Below, piece by piece: positions 25,615 to 34,126 of a stretch of DNA of 64,000 bases (its first letter is position 1; every line of letters starts with the position of its first letter). The notes under the pieces were generated by a model. It did not search any database. It saw nothing but the letters and a program-made list of their open reading frames with translations, and was not told the DNA's origin. Source of the DNA: Providencia heimbachae ATCC 35613 (GTDB lineage Bacteria > Pseudomonadota > Gammaproteobacteria > Enterobacterales > Enterobacteriaceae); the NCBI RefSeq assembly GCF_001655055.1, contig NZ_LXEW01000042.1:1-64000 (forward strand), written 5' to 3'. Made by a program: the position numbers and the translations under genes.

Positions 25615-26442
25615 CTAGCGAGTAATTGATTTGAATTTTTGTGTTGTTTCAGTTAGTGCAACTTCAGTTGGTAAACGCTCCATCGAGCTTGCCCCATAAA
25701 AGCCATGACAATCTGGGCAGTTAGCTAAGATATATTCAGCATCTTCAGGAGTGGCAATTGGACCACCGTGGCAAAGTACAATCACATCTTCACGAACGGA
25801 TTTAGCGGCTTTCGCCCAATCATTAATTAGAGGGACACAATCTTTGAGTGTGAGCGCGGTTTCTGCACCAATATTACCTCCGGTAGTTAATCCCATATGT
25901 GGAACGATAATATCGGCACCGGCTTCAGTCATCGCAATCGCATCTTCTCGGCTAAAGACATAAGGTGTTGTTAATAAGTCTTTTTCACGTGCCATGCGGA
26001 TCATGTCGACTTCGAGTGCATATCCCATGCCGGTTTCTTCAAGGTTGGCTCTGAAGTTACCATCAATTAAACCCACGGTTGGGAAGTTTTGCACACCAGC
26101 GAAACCCGTCGCTTTGATATCATCAAGGAATTTATCAAATTGGCAAAAAGGGTCAGTGCCGTTAACACCAGCAAGTACAGGTGTTTGTTTTACAACGGGA
26201 AGAACTTCTTTAGCCATATCCATAACGATTTCATTTGCATTGCCATAAGCGAGTAGGCCAGCAAGAGAACCACGGCCTGCCATGCGATAGCGACCTGAGT
26301 TATAAATAACGATTAAATCAATGCCGCCGGCTTCTTCACATTTAGCTGACAAGCCAGTACCCGCACCACCACCGATAATGGGCTCGCCACGGGCGATCAT
26401 CTCTCTGAAATTTTTCAGTAAACTTTCGCGGTTATGTTTCAT
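25615..26442 (-). CDS. TIM-barrel protein, PEP-hydrolase family
   Basis: A 275-residue cytoplasmic TIM-barrel protein of the family annotated phosphoenolpyruvate hydrolase-like (PF09370 type). Visible family landmarks are [18 protein letters not shown] near the N-terminus, [53 protein letters not shown] and [10 protein letters not shown]. The gene lies 15 bases after the Tm-1-like gene, an association seen widely in bacteria and fungi where the two domains may even be fused. The reaction is not established. A GAGG ribosome site precedes 26442. Confidence 0.85.
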   Translation of the reverse strand: MKHNRESLLKNFREMIARGEPIIGGGAGTGLSAKCEEAGGIDLIVIYNSGRYRMAGRGSLAGLLAYGNANEIVMDMAKEVLPVVKQTPVLAGVNGTDPFCQFDKFLDDIKATGFAGVQNFPTVGLIDGNFRANLEETGMGYALEVDMIRMAREKDLLTTPYVFSREDAIAMTEAGADIIVPHMGLTTGGNIGAETALTLKDCVPLINDWAKAAKSVREDVIVLCHGGPIATPEDAEYILANCPDCHGFYGASSMERLPTEVALTETTQKFKSITR

Positions 26443-26457
26443 GAATGAACCTCTGTA

Positions 26458-27333
26458 TTATTTGTTCAATATTTCCTGGTGTAATTGAATGACCTGATCA
26501 CAAAATTCAACTGAATTCACATGATAAGGACTTAAAACTAATTTTCTTTTTTCGGTTGTCATCAAATTTTCGCTGAGTGAATCAATAAAGGCTTGATCAG
26601 CGGCAGGATCCCAAAATGGAGCACCTTCGATATCAAGGGCAGAGAAACCCGCTGTTGGTACGATAAAACGAATTTCACCTTCACAACGGTTTAGTTTTTC
26701 AGCAATCCAACGACCCATTTGTCGATTTTCTTCTAAGGTCGTTCTCATCAAGGTCACTTGCGAATTATGATGGTAAAAATTTCTATCTCGATATTGCTCA
26801 GGAACGGTTGCTGGACGCCCAAAGTTCACCATATCTAAAGCACCACAAGACAAGACACAAGGGGTTTTAGTCCGAGCAATAGCACCGAAACGGTCTTCAT
26901 CACAGGCGAGTACACCGCCGAATAAATAATCACAAACTTCAGTTGTCGTGATATCGAGAACTGAATGCAATAGGTTACTATCAATCAGTTTTTCCATTGC
27001 TTTACCGCCACTGCCAGTCGCATGGAATACTAAACAATCATATTCATCTTCTAATTTAGCGGTAAGCTCTTGTACACAAGGTGTTGTGACACCAAACATT
27101 GTTAAGGCTACTGCTGGTTTTAATTCAATGGCTTCAGCGTCATCATTATCAAACCAAACCGATCCGGCAATTTGATTCGCTGCATTTTTTTCTAATTGTG
27201 TTGGCTGCGTTGTTAGGTCAACAGTACGGACGGTTAAACCCGCTTTTTTTATTAGGTCACTAACATAAAAAATTTCGGCACTTTTCGTGTCCAGCGTAGT
27301 GGCTATATAGATAAATCCGTGATGCTTTTTCAT
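26458..27333 (-). CDS. Tm-1-like / UPF0261 protein with a shortened N-terminal domain
   Basis: A 291-residue protein of the UPF0261/Tm-1-like ATP-binding family. The start ([20 protein letters not shown]) and the whole C-terminal domain ([70 protein letters not shown]-type [12 protein letters not shown]) are intact. Family members are usually around 400 residues; here residue 55 or so passes straight into the NAANQIAGS segment, omitting the region that normally carries the glycine-rich GGSGGT motif. The frame is uninterrupted, so this is an in-frame deletion or a natural short form rather than a frameshift. AAGGA precedes 27333. Two tandem palindromes lie 46-101 bases upstream. Confidence 0.85.
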   Translation of the reverse strand: MKKHHGFIYIATTLDTKSAEIFYVSDLIKKAGLTVRTVDLTTQPTQLEKNAANQIAGSVWFDNDDAEAIELKPAVALTMFGVTTPCVQELTAKLEDEYDCLVFHATGSGGKAMEKLIDSNLLHSVLDITTTEVCDYLFGGVLACDEDRFGAIARTKTPCVLSCGALDMVNFGRPATVPEQYRDRNFYHHNSQVTLMRTTLEENRQMGRWIAEKLNRCEGEIRFIVPTAGFSALDIEGAPFWDPAADQAFIDSLSENLMTTEKRKLVLSPYHVNSVEFCDQVIQLHQEILNK

Positions 27334-27378
27334 AGAAAAATCCTTTCAGATTGAATAAGGAGTTTAATTTTCCATCTT

Positions 27379-27400
27379 AATGAGACTATAGTATCATTTT
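27379..27400. promoter_or_regulatory. candidate TetR operator, copy 1
   Basis: TGAGAC-TATA-GTATCA within a 22-base block AA...TTTT; arms match at 5 of 6 positions. It shares layout and most bases with the block at 27413-27434. It is 46 bases upstream of the Tm-1-like start codon, a repressor-like position. Confidence 0.6.
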
Positions 27401-27412
27401 GGTACTTTGTAA

Positions 27413-27434
27413 AATGAGATTGCAGTCTCATTTT
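27413..27434. promoter_or_regulatory. candidate TetR operator, copy 2
   Basis: A near-perfect palindrome: AAAATGAGA (27411-27419) and TCTCATTTT (27426-27434) flank six bases. With copy 1 it fits the consensus TGAGAY-N4-GTMTCA. The centres are 34 bases apart, about three helical turns, so two dimers could bind the same face. The likely binder is the divergent TetR-family regulator at 28010. Confidence 0.62.
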
Positions 27435-27689
27435 TGGGTTTATCGCTTCGACGAATAATGATAAAATCAGTATCTTATTGATAAAGCATGATAATTAAGT
27501 ATTGATATAATTATATGCTATAAGTATTTATAATGAATAAATACCACTATTTTCATATTGTTAGTGAATGATTTTTTGTATTTTATTGTAATAGCTAATT
27601 AATTTGTTATTTTTTATGAAGTTTATAAATCAAATTATATTTTGTAGATTAGTAAAACTTGTGCTTTCTTAAATAAATTAACTAGACTT

Positions 27690-27976
27690 GGGGTTGTTGA
27701 TCTTTGAGGGGCAATTTTCATTCGAATTAAAGACCCTTTCTTTAAGGTCAAAGTAGGCAAGGCGAGAGGTTCGCCGCTTAGTAAACTAAGCAAGAGCCAC
27801 TCAACGTAGAATAAAATGAGTGAAACGTTCTTTAATCGAACCCGAAGAGCCGCTTTTGATGTCCTTTTTTAGTTGAAATAGTGGTTATTGTTAATAATCA
27901 ATATAAATTTTAATTAGGTTGATTGTTTATTACACTTTTTATTTTGTGAAAATAAGCAGCAAAGATCAACAGCCCC
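27690..27976. mobile_element. MITE-like element with 17-bp terminal inverted repeats
   Basis: GGGGTTGTTGATCTTTG at 27690-27706 is, with one mismatch, the reverse complement of CAAAGATCAACAGCCCC at 27960-27976. The 287-bp interval has no reading frame. Inside it a second inverted pair TTCGAATTAAAGA / TCTTTAATCGAA (about 27722 and 27820) brackets a GC-richer core. The right terminal sequence recurs exactly at 52915-52931. No clear target duplication is visible. It ends 33 bases before the TetR gene. Confidence 0.45.
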
Positions 27977-28009
27977 TAATGCTAAGATAAAGTATGTTAA
28001 GGATAAATA

Positions 28010-28642
28010 ATGCCGCAAACTCACGTAATTCCTGAATATAAAGGCACGAGAAAACGTACTTATATTTTATTAGTAACCACCGCTCTCGATTTATTTGAAA
28101 AAGGTGCTATGCCTTCTGTTTCCGACCTTGCACTAGAGGCTGGTGTTTCTCGTGCAACCGCTTATCGTTATTTTCCAACACAAAGCGACTTAATTGCAGC
28201 CACCGTGAATGCCAGTTTAGGCCCTATTTTAACTTGGCGACCAAAAAGTGAAAAAACAGAAGAACGTATTGATGAGCTCTTACAATATGCATTTCCACGT
28301 ATGTTTGAACATGAAGGGGTATTGAGAGCGGCATTACAAGCGTCATTACAGCAGTGGGCACTTAATCGTTCTACTTTTCAGGATCCGAAAGATAAGCGCC
28401 TTGAAAGGGGAAATCGAAAAGATATCCTCAAGATGGTCACCTCGCCAATGAAAGATGAATATCCAACAGAGATTGTGGATAAAGTGATTAAAGCTTTTTC
28501 GGTTATTTATGGCTCAGAAATATTTTTAGTTTTAAAAGATATTTGGAAGTTAGATAACCATCAGGTCACTGAAATTGCACAATGGATGGCTAAAGCGGTT
28601 ATTAATCAAGCTACGGAAGATAATAAAAATCTCCAGAGATAG
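28010..28642 (+). CDS. TetR-family transcriptional regulator
   Basis: A 210-residue regulator. The N-terminal helix-turn-helix spans about residues 20-65 (VSDLALEAGVSRATAYRYFPTQSDL, the classic TetR motif); the rest is a helical ligand-binding domain. It is divergent from the Tm-1-like/TIM-barrel pair, and two tandem palindromes in the shared region are its probable operators. AAGGA precedes the ATG at 28010. A MITE-like element ends close upstream, so its own promoter may lie inside that element. Confidence 0.85.
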   Translation: MPQTHVIPEYKGTRKRTYILLVTTALDLFEKGAMPSVSDLALEAGVSRATAYRYFPTQSDLIAATVNASLGPILTWRPKSEKTEERIDELLQYAFPRMFEHEGVLRAALQASLQQWALNRSTFQDPKDKRLERGNRKDILKMVTSPMKDEYPTEIVDKVIKAFSVIYGSEIFLVLKDIWKLDNHQVTEIAQWMAKAVINQATEDNKNLQR

Positions 28643-28837
28643 TCATCATGTTTTGAGGCTTGAATGCAAAATCAAAACCTGACAAAGGGTAAAATGACAG
28701 TGAATAGTTGCTATAGTGACGAATAAATAAAAACGACGGCTACTTAACGGTATTATTGTGATATAAATTAAGGCTATCCTCTTAATGCCAATCAAATTTT
28801 TGGGCATATCACGAATCGTCTTAGTGGTTAGTATGAT

Positions 28838-29875
28838 ATGATAAAATCAATAAAAATGCTTATTGGAATTGCGACCTGCTCATTAATTGGCGGTGCATTA
28901 ACCTTCATGGGAATACCATTAGCATTAATGTTTGGCCCGATTATTACGATTATTATCTTTCATCGTTTTGGTTTTTCTTTCGCTATCCCTAAGCACACGA
29001 TTACTTTTGTTCAGGTTGCCCTTGGAACATCCGTTGGTTTGATGTTTAACCAAGTGTCTTTGAGTGAAGCTGACAATCTATTTTTACTTTTGTTTATGTT
29101 GGTCGTTTGTTTGGCGGTGCAGTTTTCATTTAGTTTTTTTTGGTTTTATCGAAAAGTCGGTTGGACAAAACAAGAAGCGATGCTAGGTTCTGTGCCCGGT
29201 GCGATGGCCGCTATTTTAGCACTGACCGACCACACCCATACGCCACCACAAAAAATTGTAATCTCCCATACTATCCGCTTAATTATTTTAATTCTGTTAG
29301 CAGGTATTGTTGTGGGCAGTAATGGGGATCCTCAACCTATTATTGAGCTCCCAGATTTGACGATTAAATCGACGTTTTGGCTATTAGTGATTGTCGCTGT
29401 TGGGGTGATTTCTGGGATGCTATTGCAGCGATTAAGCGTTCCTGCACCTTATATGTTGACGTCGCTAGCTTCTGCAACCTTAATTCAAGGTTGGTTAGAT
29501 ATACCGCTTAATTTTCCATTAATGTTGACTGAGCTGAGTATGGTGTTAATTGGAATGAATATCGGGAACCATTTTGTTGTTTTCCCGCTTTCATCTTTAA
29601 TCAAAAATATTTACTCCTCTGCCCAAGTGGTTGTCATCAATATTGTACTAACCATCCTTATCACGGTATTTGCTTCATGGTTAACCGGCTATGATATGTC
29701 TGTTTTATTGTTGGCATGGGCGCCGGGTAGTATGGAAGCAATGACATTCGCCGCGATAACGATGAACCTTGATGCCGGATTTGTTATGTCGAACCACATC
29801 ATCAGAATGGTAATCATTCAAAGCATTCCGTCGATTGCATTGTTTTGGCAGGAAAAAAAGGCGAAAAAAAAGTAA
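28838..29875 (+). CDS. AbrB-family (PF05145) membrane protein
   Basis: A 345-residue inner-membrane protein with about ten hydrophobic segments in two repeated halves. Each half starts with the family pattern GALTFMGIPLALMFGPII and SGMLLQRLSVPAPYMLTSL; GSVPGAMAAILAL and APGSMEAMTFAAI are the conserved P-G-x-x-x loops. This family is variously labelled AbrB duplication or putative ammonia monooxygenase, without a proven function; transport is likely. There is no real DNA-binding AbrB fold. Nearly 200 bases separate it from the TetR gene, so co-transcription is uncertain. Confidence 0.82.
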   Translation: MIKSIKMLIGIATCSLIGGALTFMGIPLALMFGPIITIIIFHRFGFSFAIPKHTITFVQVALGTSVGLMFNQVSLSEADNLFLLLFMLVVCLAVQFSFSFFWFYRKVGWTKQEAMLGSVPGAMAAILALTDHTHTPPQKIVISHTIRLIILILLAGIVVGSNGDPQPIIELPDLTIKSTFWLLVIVAVGVISGMLLQRLSVPAPYMLTSLASATLIQGWLDIPLNFPLMLTELSMVLIGMNIGNHFVVFPLSSLIKNIYSSAQVVVINIVLTILITVFASWLTGYDMSVLLLAWAPGSMEAMTFAAITMNLDAGFVMSNHIIRMVIIQSIPSIALFWQEKKAKKK

Positions 29876-29883
29876 GCTGAAGG

Positions 29884-29916
29884 GGGAACATGCACTTATG
29901 TATTAGGCATGTTTCC
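29884..29916. terminator. hairpin between convergent AbrB-family gene and yacC
   Basis: GGAACATGC pairs with GCATGTTTCC (one bulge) around ACTTATGTATTAG. It is placed between two convergent stops; no strong U-run. Confidence 0.45.
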
Positions 29917-29929
29917 ATGACTGCCTGCT

Positions 29930-30277
29930 CTATTTGACGTAAGCAAATAACCCTAATGAGTCACGAGCAAGAGATTGGCATTTGAACTCCCTTTCTAGGG
30001 GGATCCCTTTTAGGTCGTTGTAGCTTTCTTTATTAAGCGCACTCATTTGGGTGGAATTATAGTCACTAAGATCCCACTTATTGCTATTAGCAAAGTAAAT
30101 AATCGCACGTTCAATTTCCCTGTCAGGGATTTGCGAGTACCCACAGTCATATTTTAAATAGATGAAAACCGCCGTAAGATCAGCCAGATCCTCAGCTTCA
30201 TTTGGGGTAAGAGCTCTGGCAGTATGCGTTATCCCTAACAGAGTTATCAAGCAAGACATTACTATAAATTTGCGCAT
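29930..30277 (-). CDS. yacC: YacC family periplasmic protein
   Basis: A 115-residue secreted protein with a signal peptide ending ARALTPNEAEDLADLT. It is colinear with E. coli YacC: the EAEDLADLTAVFIYLKYDCGY segment, WDLSDYN, and the C-terminus CQSLARDSLGLFAYVK with two conserved Cys. The family is related to type II secretion pilotins by fold, but its role is unknown. It is divergent from cueO as part of the conserved yacC-cueO-hpt neighbourhood. Confidence 0.9.
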   Translation of the reverse strand: MRKFIVMSCLITLLGITHTARALTPNEAEDLADLTAVFIYLKYDCGYSQIPDREIERAIIYFANSNKWDLSDYNSTQMSALNKESYNDLKGIPLEREFKCQSLARDSLGLFAYVK

Positions 30278-30660
30278 TCGGTATTGTATCTTTTTTATGT
30301 CAAGTTTCGTTATTAGCGTAAGAACATATCCGCCATATTTAAGTTACATGGTTTGCATCGTGATATCAAAGTCGTTCTTGGTGGCTCAGATTAACGGCTA
30401 TTTACTTTTTTGAGATAAACTTTTGCCACTTATATGCAACTAAGAAGTATGGATTATTTTGTGTATAGAAGTGTTAGTCAATACGCGTTTTCTTAAAGTA
30501 GTGTAATAAACCCATAATTAGTGAGTGGGTATGTTGACCTTCCTGTAGGGGGAGGCTTTATCATTCAACTATTAAACCACGTTTTGGTAAGAAAGGGTAA
30601 TTTGCCACTTACCATCCACTCCCTCAGATTTTTGATTTGATAAATAAAGGAAGGTTATCA
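30278..30660. other. yacC-cueO divergent promoter region
   Basis: About 380 bases without a gene. It contains the CueR-type promoter at 30534-30564 and the leader of cueO. Reading frames crossing it from yacC look like shadows. Confidence 0.55.
30534..30564 (+). promoter_or_regulatory. CueR-type copper-responsive promoter of cueO
   Basis: TTGACC (30534-30539) and TATCAT (30559-30564) are 19 bases apart, the over-long spacer typical of MerR-family activators. The spacer contains an imperfect dyad, ACCTTCC and GGAGGCT, resembling the CueR box of copA/cueO promoters. No cueR gene is in the window. Confidence 0.7.
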
Positions 30661-32304
30661 ATGTTACGTCGCGACTTTCTGAAGTTAAGTGCTATCACTT
30701 ATGCGGCTAGTGCGTTGCCTCTTTGGAGCAAAATGGCCGTCGCTGCCGAAAATTATCCCGCCCTCGCTATTCCACCATTACTTGAGCCGGATGCTCAAGG
30801 TAATATTCAAATTGCTATCAAGCAAGGCACCTCTGCATTTGTCCCGGGAAAGAAAACAACAACTTGGGGTTACAACGGCGACCTATTAGGTCCTGCGCTT
30901 AGTTTGAAGAATGGGCAGAATGTTAATATCAATATAGTCAATCAATTACCGGACGAAACCACGGTGCATTGGCATGGTCTTGAAATATCAGGTGAGCAGG
31001 ACGGTGGCCCACAGGCTATTATTGCCCCAGGCGCCAGTCGTAAAGTGAATTTTACTATCTCACAGCCAGAGTCGACCTGCTGGTTTCACCCCCATACACA
31101 CGGACAAACCGGCTATCAAGTTGCGATGGGGCTCGCCGGTCTTGTGCTAATCAAAGATGAAGATAGCACTAAGCATGGCTTACCAAGCGAATGGGGCGTT
31201 GATGATATTCCTGTTATTTTACAGGATAAGCGCCTCAATGATGATGGTCAAATTGATTATCAGCTTGACGTGATGAGCGCCGCAGTCGGTTGGTTTGGCG
31301 ATCTGATGCTGACTAATGGTGCTGTTTTCCCTAAACATGTTGCGCCAAAAGGTTGGATCAGACTTAGATTACTGAATGGATGTAATGCTCGTAGTTTGAA
31401 TATTTCCACGAGTGATGGGCGAAAAATGTACGTGGTCGCCAGTGATGGCGGGCTACTTGCTGAACCTATTGCGTTATCAGAGTTGCCTATTTTAATGGGC
31501 GAGCGCTTTGAAGTATTGATAGATGCATCTGACGGTCGTGCATTTGATTTAGTGACCTTGCCTGTTGAGCAAATGGGTATGACCATCGCACCATTCAATC
31601 AACCCCTACCTGTTTTACGTATTGAAACCACAATAAGTGGTAGCGAAGGAAAGCTCCCTTCAGTACTCGCAGCAATGCCTGCCATCCCATCTCTAGCAGG
31701 GCTAAATCGCCGCCGATTCCATTTAATGATGGATATGCGTTTAGATATGCAAGGGATGATGATGTTACGTGAAAAATATGGCGACCAAGCGATGGGAAAC
31801 ATGGGTGGTCATGGGGCGATGATGGGCAATATGATGTCAGGTGGCAATCAATCCATGGGGCAAGGCAACATGAACCACGGCAATATGAACCACGGCAACA
31901 TGGGTAGTGGTATGCGTAATGGTGGTGGACATTGTGGTACAGGAACGGGTGATTTAGATATTCATAATGCCAATACGATCAATGGGCAAGTTTTCTCCAT
32001 GACACATCCAGCCTTTAATTCACCGATTAATCAGCAAGAAATCTGGGTTATTTCAGGTCGTGGCGATATGATGCTACATCCATTCCATGTTCATGGTACA
32101 CGTTTTCGTATATTGAAAGAGAATGGCAAAGCCGTTGAGCCTCATCGTCAAGGCTGGAAAGATATTGTTCGTGTTGAAGGGCAAGTCAGTGAAGTCCTTG
32201 TTGAATTTAAGCATCCAGCAACGCAACAACATCCGTATATGGCACACTGTCACCTGTTAGAGCATGAAGATACAGGCATGATGATGGGCTTTACCGTTAG
32301 CTAA
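30661..32304 (+). CDS. cueO: multicopper oxidase CueO
   Basis: Periplasmic Cu(I) oxidase for copper tolerance, exported folded by the Tat system: the N-terminus [10 protein letters not shown] holds the twin-Arg motif. It has 547 residues from 30661 (AAGGAAGG ahead). Copper ligands are visible in [21 protein letters not shown] and [13 protein letters not shown] near the C-terminus. A Met/His/Gly-rich loop at about residues 377-422 holds repeated GNMNH units; in E. coli the comparable loop binds Cu(I). A CueR-type promoter lies upstream. The gcd gene that follows cueO in E. coli is absent. Confidence 0.96.
   Translation: MLRRDFLKLSAITYAASALPLWSKMAVAAENYPALAIPPLLEPDAQGNIQIAIKQGTSAFVPGKKTTTWGYNGDLLGPALSLKNGQNVNINIVNQLPDETTVHWHGLEISGEQDGGPQAIIAPGASRKVNFTISQPESTCWFHPHTHGQTGYQVAMGLAGLVLIKDEDSTKHGLPSEWGVDDIPVILQDKRLNDDGQIDYQLDVMSAAVGWFGDLMLTNGAVFPKHVAPKGWIRLRLLNGCNARSLNISTSDGRKMYVVASDGGLLAEPIALSELPILMGERFEVLIDASDGRAFDLVTLPVEQMGMTIAPFNQPLPVLRIETTISGSEGKLPSVLAAMPAIPSLAGLNRRRFHLMMDMRLDMQGMMMLREKYGDQAMGNMGGHGAMMGNMMSGGNQSMGQGNMNHGNMNHGNMGSGMRNGGGHCGTGTGDLDIHNANTINGQVFSMTHPAFNSPINQQEIWVISGRGDMMLHPFHVHGTRFRILKENGKAVEPHRQGWKDIVRVEGQVSEVLVEFKHPATQQHPYMAHCHLLEHEDTGMMMGFTVS
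31864..31908 (+). repeat. 15-bp tandem repeat in the cueO Met-rich loop
   Basis: GGCAACATGAACCAC (31864-31878), GGCAATATGAACCAC (31879-31893) and a third partial unit encode tandem GNMNH pentapeptides. It is in frame, so copy changes alter only loop length. Confidence 0.75.
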
Positions 32305-32329
32305 TTCATGTGAACTAAAGCCAATATAA

Positions 32330-32362
32330 CAAAGAGCGATGAATTTTCATGGCTCTTTTTGT
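32330..32362 (+). terminator. terminator of cueO
   Basis: AAAGAGCGATGAA and TTCATGGCTCTTT pair with one mismatch, followed by TTGTTTTT. Confidence 0.75.
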
Positions 32363-32477
32363 TTTTATCAGGTGCCGTATTGTGATGCGAAATTTAAGTC
32401 TTGTGTTCGATATCGCGTCTTTATCCTGTGTATGCTAAAATTACGCGCTTTCCATTCTCATAGATGCGTGATTGAAG

Positions 32478-33014
32478 ATGAAACATACTCTTGAAGTAAT
32501 GATCTCCGAAGAGGAGATTGCACAACGAATTAGTGAATTAGCCGATAAAATTAGTTCGCATTATCAACAGGTTGATGGTGAACTGGTTCTTGTCGGATTG
32601 TTAAAAGGCTCCTTTATTTTTATGGCAGATTTGTGTCGTAAAATTAGTGTTCCTCATGAAGTCGATTTTATGACGGTATCCAGTTATGGCAATGCAATGA
32701 CATCGAGCCGTGATGTGAAAATTGTTAAAGACTTAGATGAAGATATTCGCGGTAAACACGTTTTGATTGTTGAAGATATTATTGACTCTGGCAATACCTT
32801 AAATCGAGTCCGTGAAATTTTCGACCTCCGTGGGCCAAAATCAGTGGCAATTTGTACACTATTGGATAAACCTTCACGTCGTGAAGTTGATGTGCCTGTT
32901 GAATGGATTGGTTATTCTATCGAAGACAAATTTGTTGTCGGTTATGGAATTGACTATGCACAGCAGTATCGCCATCTGCCTTATATTGGCCATGTGACGT
33001 TACTCGAAGAGTAA
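32478..33014 (+). CDS. hpt: hypoxanthine phosphoribosyltransferase
   Basis: Purine salvage enzyme making IMP from hypoxanthine and PRPP. It has 178 residues from the ATG at 32478, the E. coli length, starting MKHTLEVMI (a TTG at 32472 extends the frame). The PRPP-binding signature [14 protein letters not shown] is at about residues 97-110, and the conserved SSYG and [17 protein letters not shown] segments are present. It keeps the E. coli neighbour cueO, but is separated from can by a three-gene insert. Confidence 0.96.
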   Translation: MKHTLEVMISEEEIAQRISELADKISSHYQQVDGELVLVGLLKGSFIFMADLCRKISVPHEVDFMTVSSYGNAMTSSRDVKIVKDLDEDIRGKHVLIVEDIIDSGNTLNRVREIFDLRGPKSVAICTLLDKPSRREVDVPVEWIGYSIEDKFVVGYGIDYAQQYRHLPYIGHVTLLEE

Positions 33015-33038
33015 TATATCTTGCATGGGTTAAAATAG

Positions 33039-33066
33039 AAAAAGGACAGCCAAGCTGTCCTTTTTG
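33039..33066 (+). terminator. terminator of hpt
   Basis: GGACAGC-CAA-GCTGTCC preceded by AAAA and followed by TTTTTG: a textbook intrinsic terminator, also usable by the convergent lysR gene on the minus strand. Confidence 0.88.
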
Positions 33067-33095
33067 TTTTTTTCTATTAAATCAAGTTATTATGG

Positions 33096-33995
33096 CTATT
33101 TGTACTCATTCAATGTCAATGAGTTTACAAAGTGAATAAATGATTTTGCTTGTTCTGATAGCTTTCTATTTTTCTTAGTCAAAATATAATAAGCTTTATT
33201 GTGCCTAACTTTTAAATGAGGTAAGGGTAAAACGAGCTGGCCGGATTTAATATATTCTCTAACAAGAGGATAGCCACATAGTGCCACACCTATACCGGCG
33301 ATAGCTAATTGCATTAAAATATCAGACTCACCTACTATATGACCTGTATTTAGGTTGATACCCTCACAAGGATGATATTTAAGCCAATAATTCCAATCTG
33401 AATAATCCCTTTCATGTAATACTTTTACGTTAGCTAAGTCACTAATTTCGCTTATGTCATGTCTTTTCATGAATTCAGGAGAGCAGACGGGATAATAGTC
33501 CATGCTGGATAAAAATTGGGCGTCAAATTCATCCCATGAACCTTCCCCCCACTTTATGGCTAGATCAGTTCCTATTGAAAAATCTAAATGGTGAGTTGTC
33601 AGTGTTTGTCTGAAGATAATATCTTGGTTCTGAGCGAGAAATGAGGGTAACTCAGGGGATAGGATTACACGATTCCACACGGGTTCAGTCTCAATAATGA
33701 GATATTTACTCGTTGGATTTTGATGATAGTTTTTAAGCACCTCAATTATCTGATCAAATGGCGCCTGAACTTGCTCAAGTAGCATTTTTCCAGACTCAGT
33801 CAGCTCAACTTTTTTAGAATTTCTAAAAAAAAGTTGGGCTTTTAAAAGGTCTTCCAGTTTAGCTATCCGCTGGCTGATTGCTGACTGAGTGAGACGTAGC
33901 TCACGAGCAGCAAAAGTAAAACTACCATTTTCAGCGACACACTTAAAGGTAAGAAGCCAAGAAAGTTGAGGGATCCTTGTTATATCACTACGCAT
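33096..33995 (-). CDS. LysR-family transcriptional regulator (GcvA-like)
   Basis: A 299-residue LysR regulator from the ATG at 33995 (a TTG at 34037 extends the frame). The N-terminal winged helix-turn-helix is at about residues 10-65 (FTFAARELRLTQSAISQRIAKLE); the effector domain follows, with the LRVLHERDYSDWNYWL-like and GIGVALCGYPLVREYI segments typical of the GcvA/AmpR branch. It is divergent from the BCCT transporter gene with 131 bases between, so it most likely controls the transporter and the enolase-superfamily gene, responding to their substrate. Confidence 0.84.
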   Translation of the reverse strand: MRSDITRIPQLSWLLTFKCVAENGSFTFAARELRLTQSAISQRIAKLEDLLKAQLFFRNSKKVELTESGKMLLEQVQAPFDQIIEVLKNYHQNPTSKYLIIETEPVWNRVILSPELPSFLAQNQDIIFRQTLTTHHLDFSIGTDLAIKWGEGSWDEFDAQFLSSMDYYPVCSPEFMKRHDISEISDLANVKVLHERDYSDWNYWLKYHPCEGINLNTGHIVGESDILMQLAIAGIGVALCGYPLVREYIKSGQLVLPLPHLKVRHNKAYYILTKKNRKLSEQAKSFIHFVNSLTLNEYK

Positions 33996-34126
33996 TTTTA
34001 CACCATAAATTAGTATTTGTAATGCTTCTATAAGCAATATTGGTTTGTGTATTAGCTTCGCGTAGCCTTAAATCACTCTGGATAATCGAAGCACCCACTC
34101 AAAAACTCAAACCAATGGGATGTATT

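Noticed and set aside
26458-27333. Frameshifted or pseudogene Tm-1-like protein
   Set aside because: The frame is uninterrupted from a good ribosome site to the stop and both remaining parts match the family, so an in-frame short form is more likely.
30278-30413. Plus-strand frame overlapping yacC and the cueO promoter
   Set aside because: It is antisense to yacC for most of its length and lacks a ribosome site.
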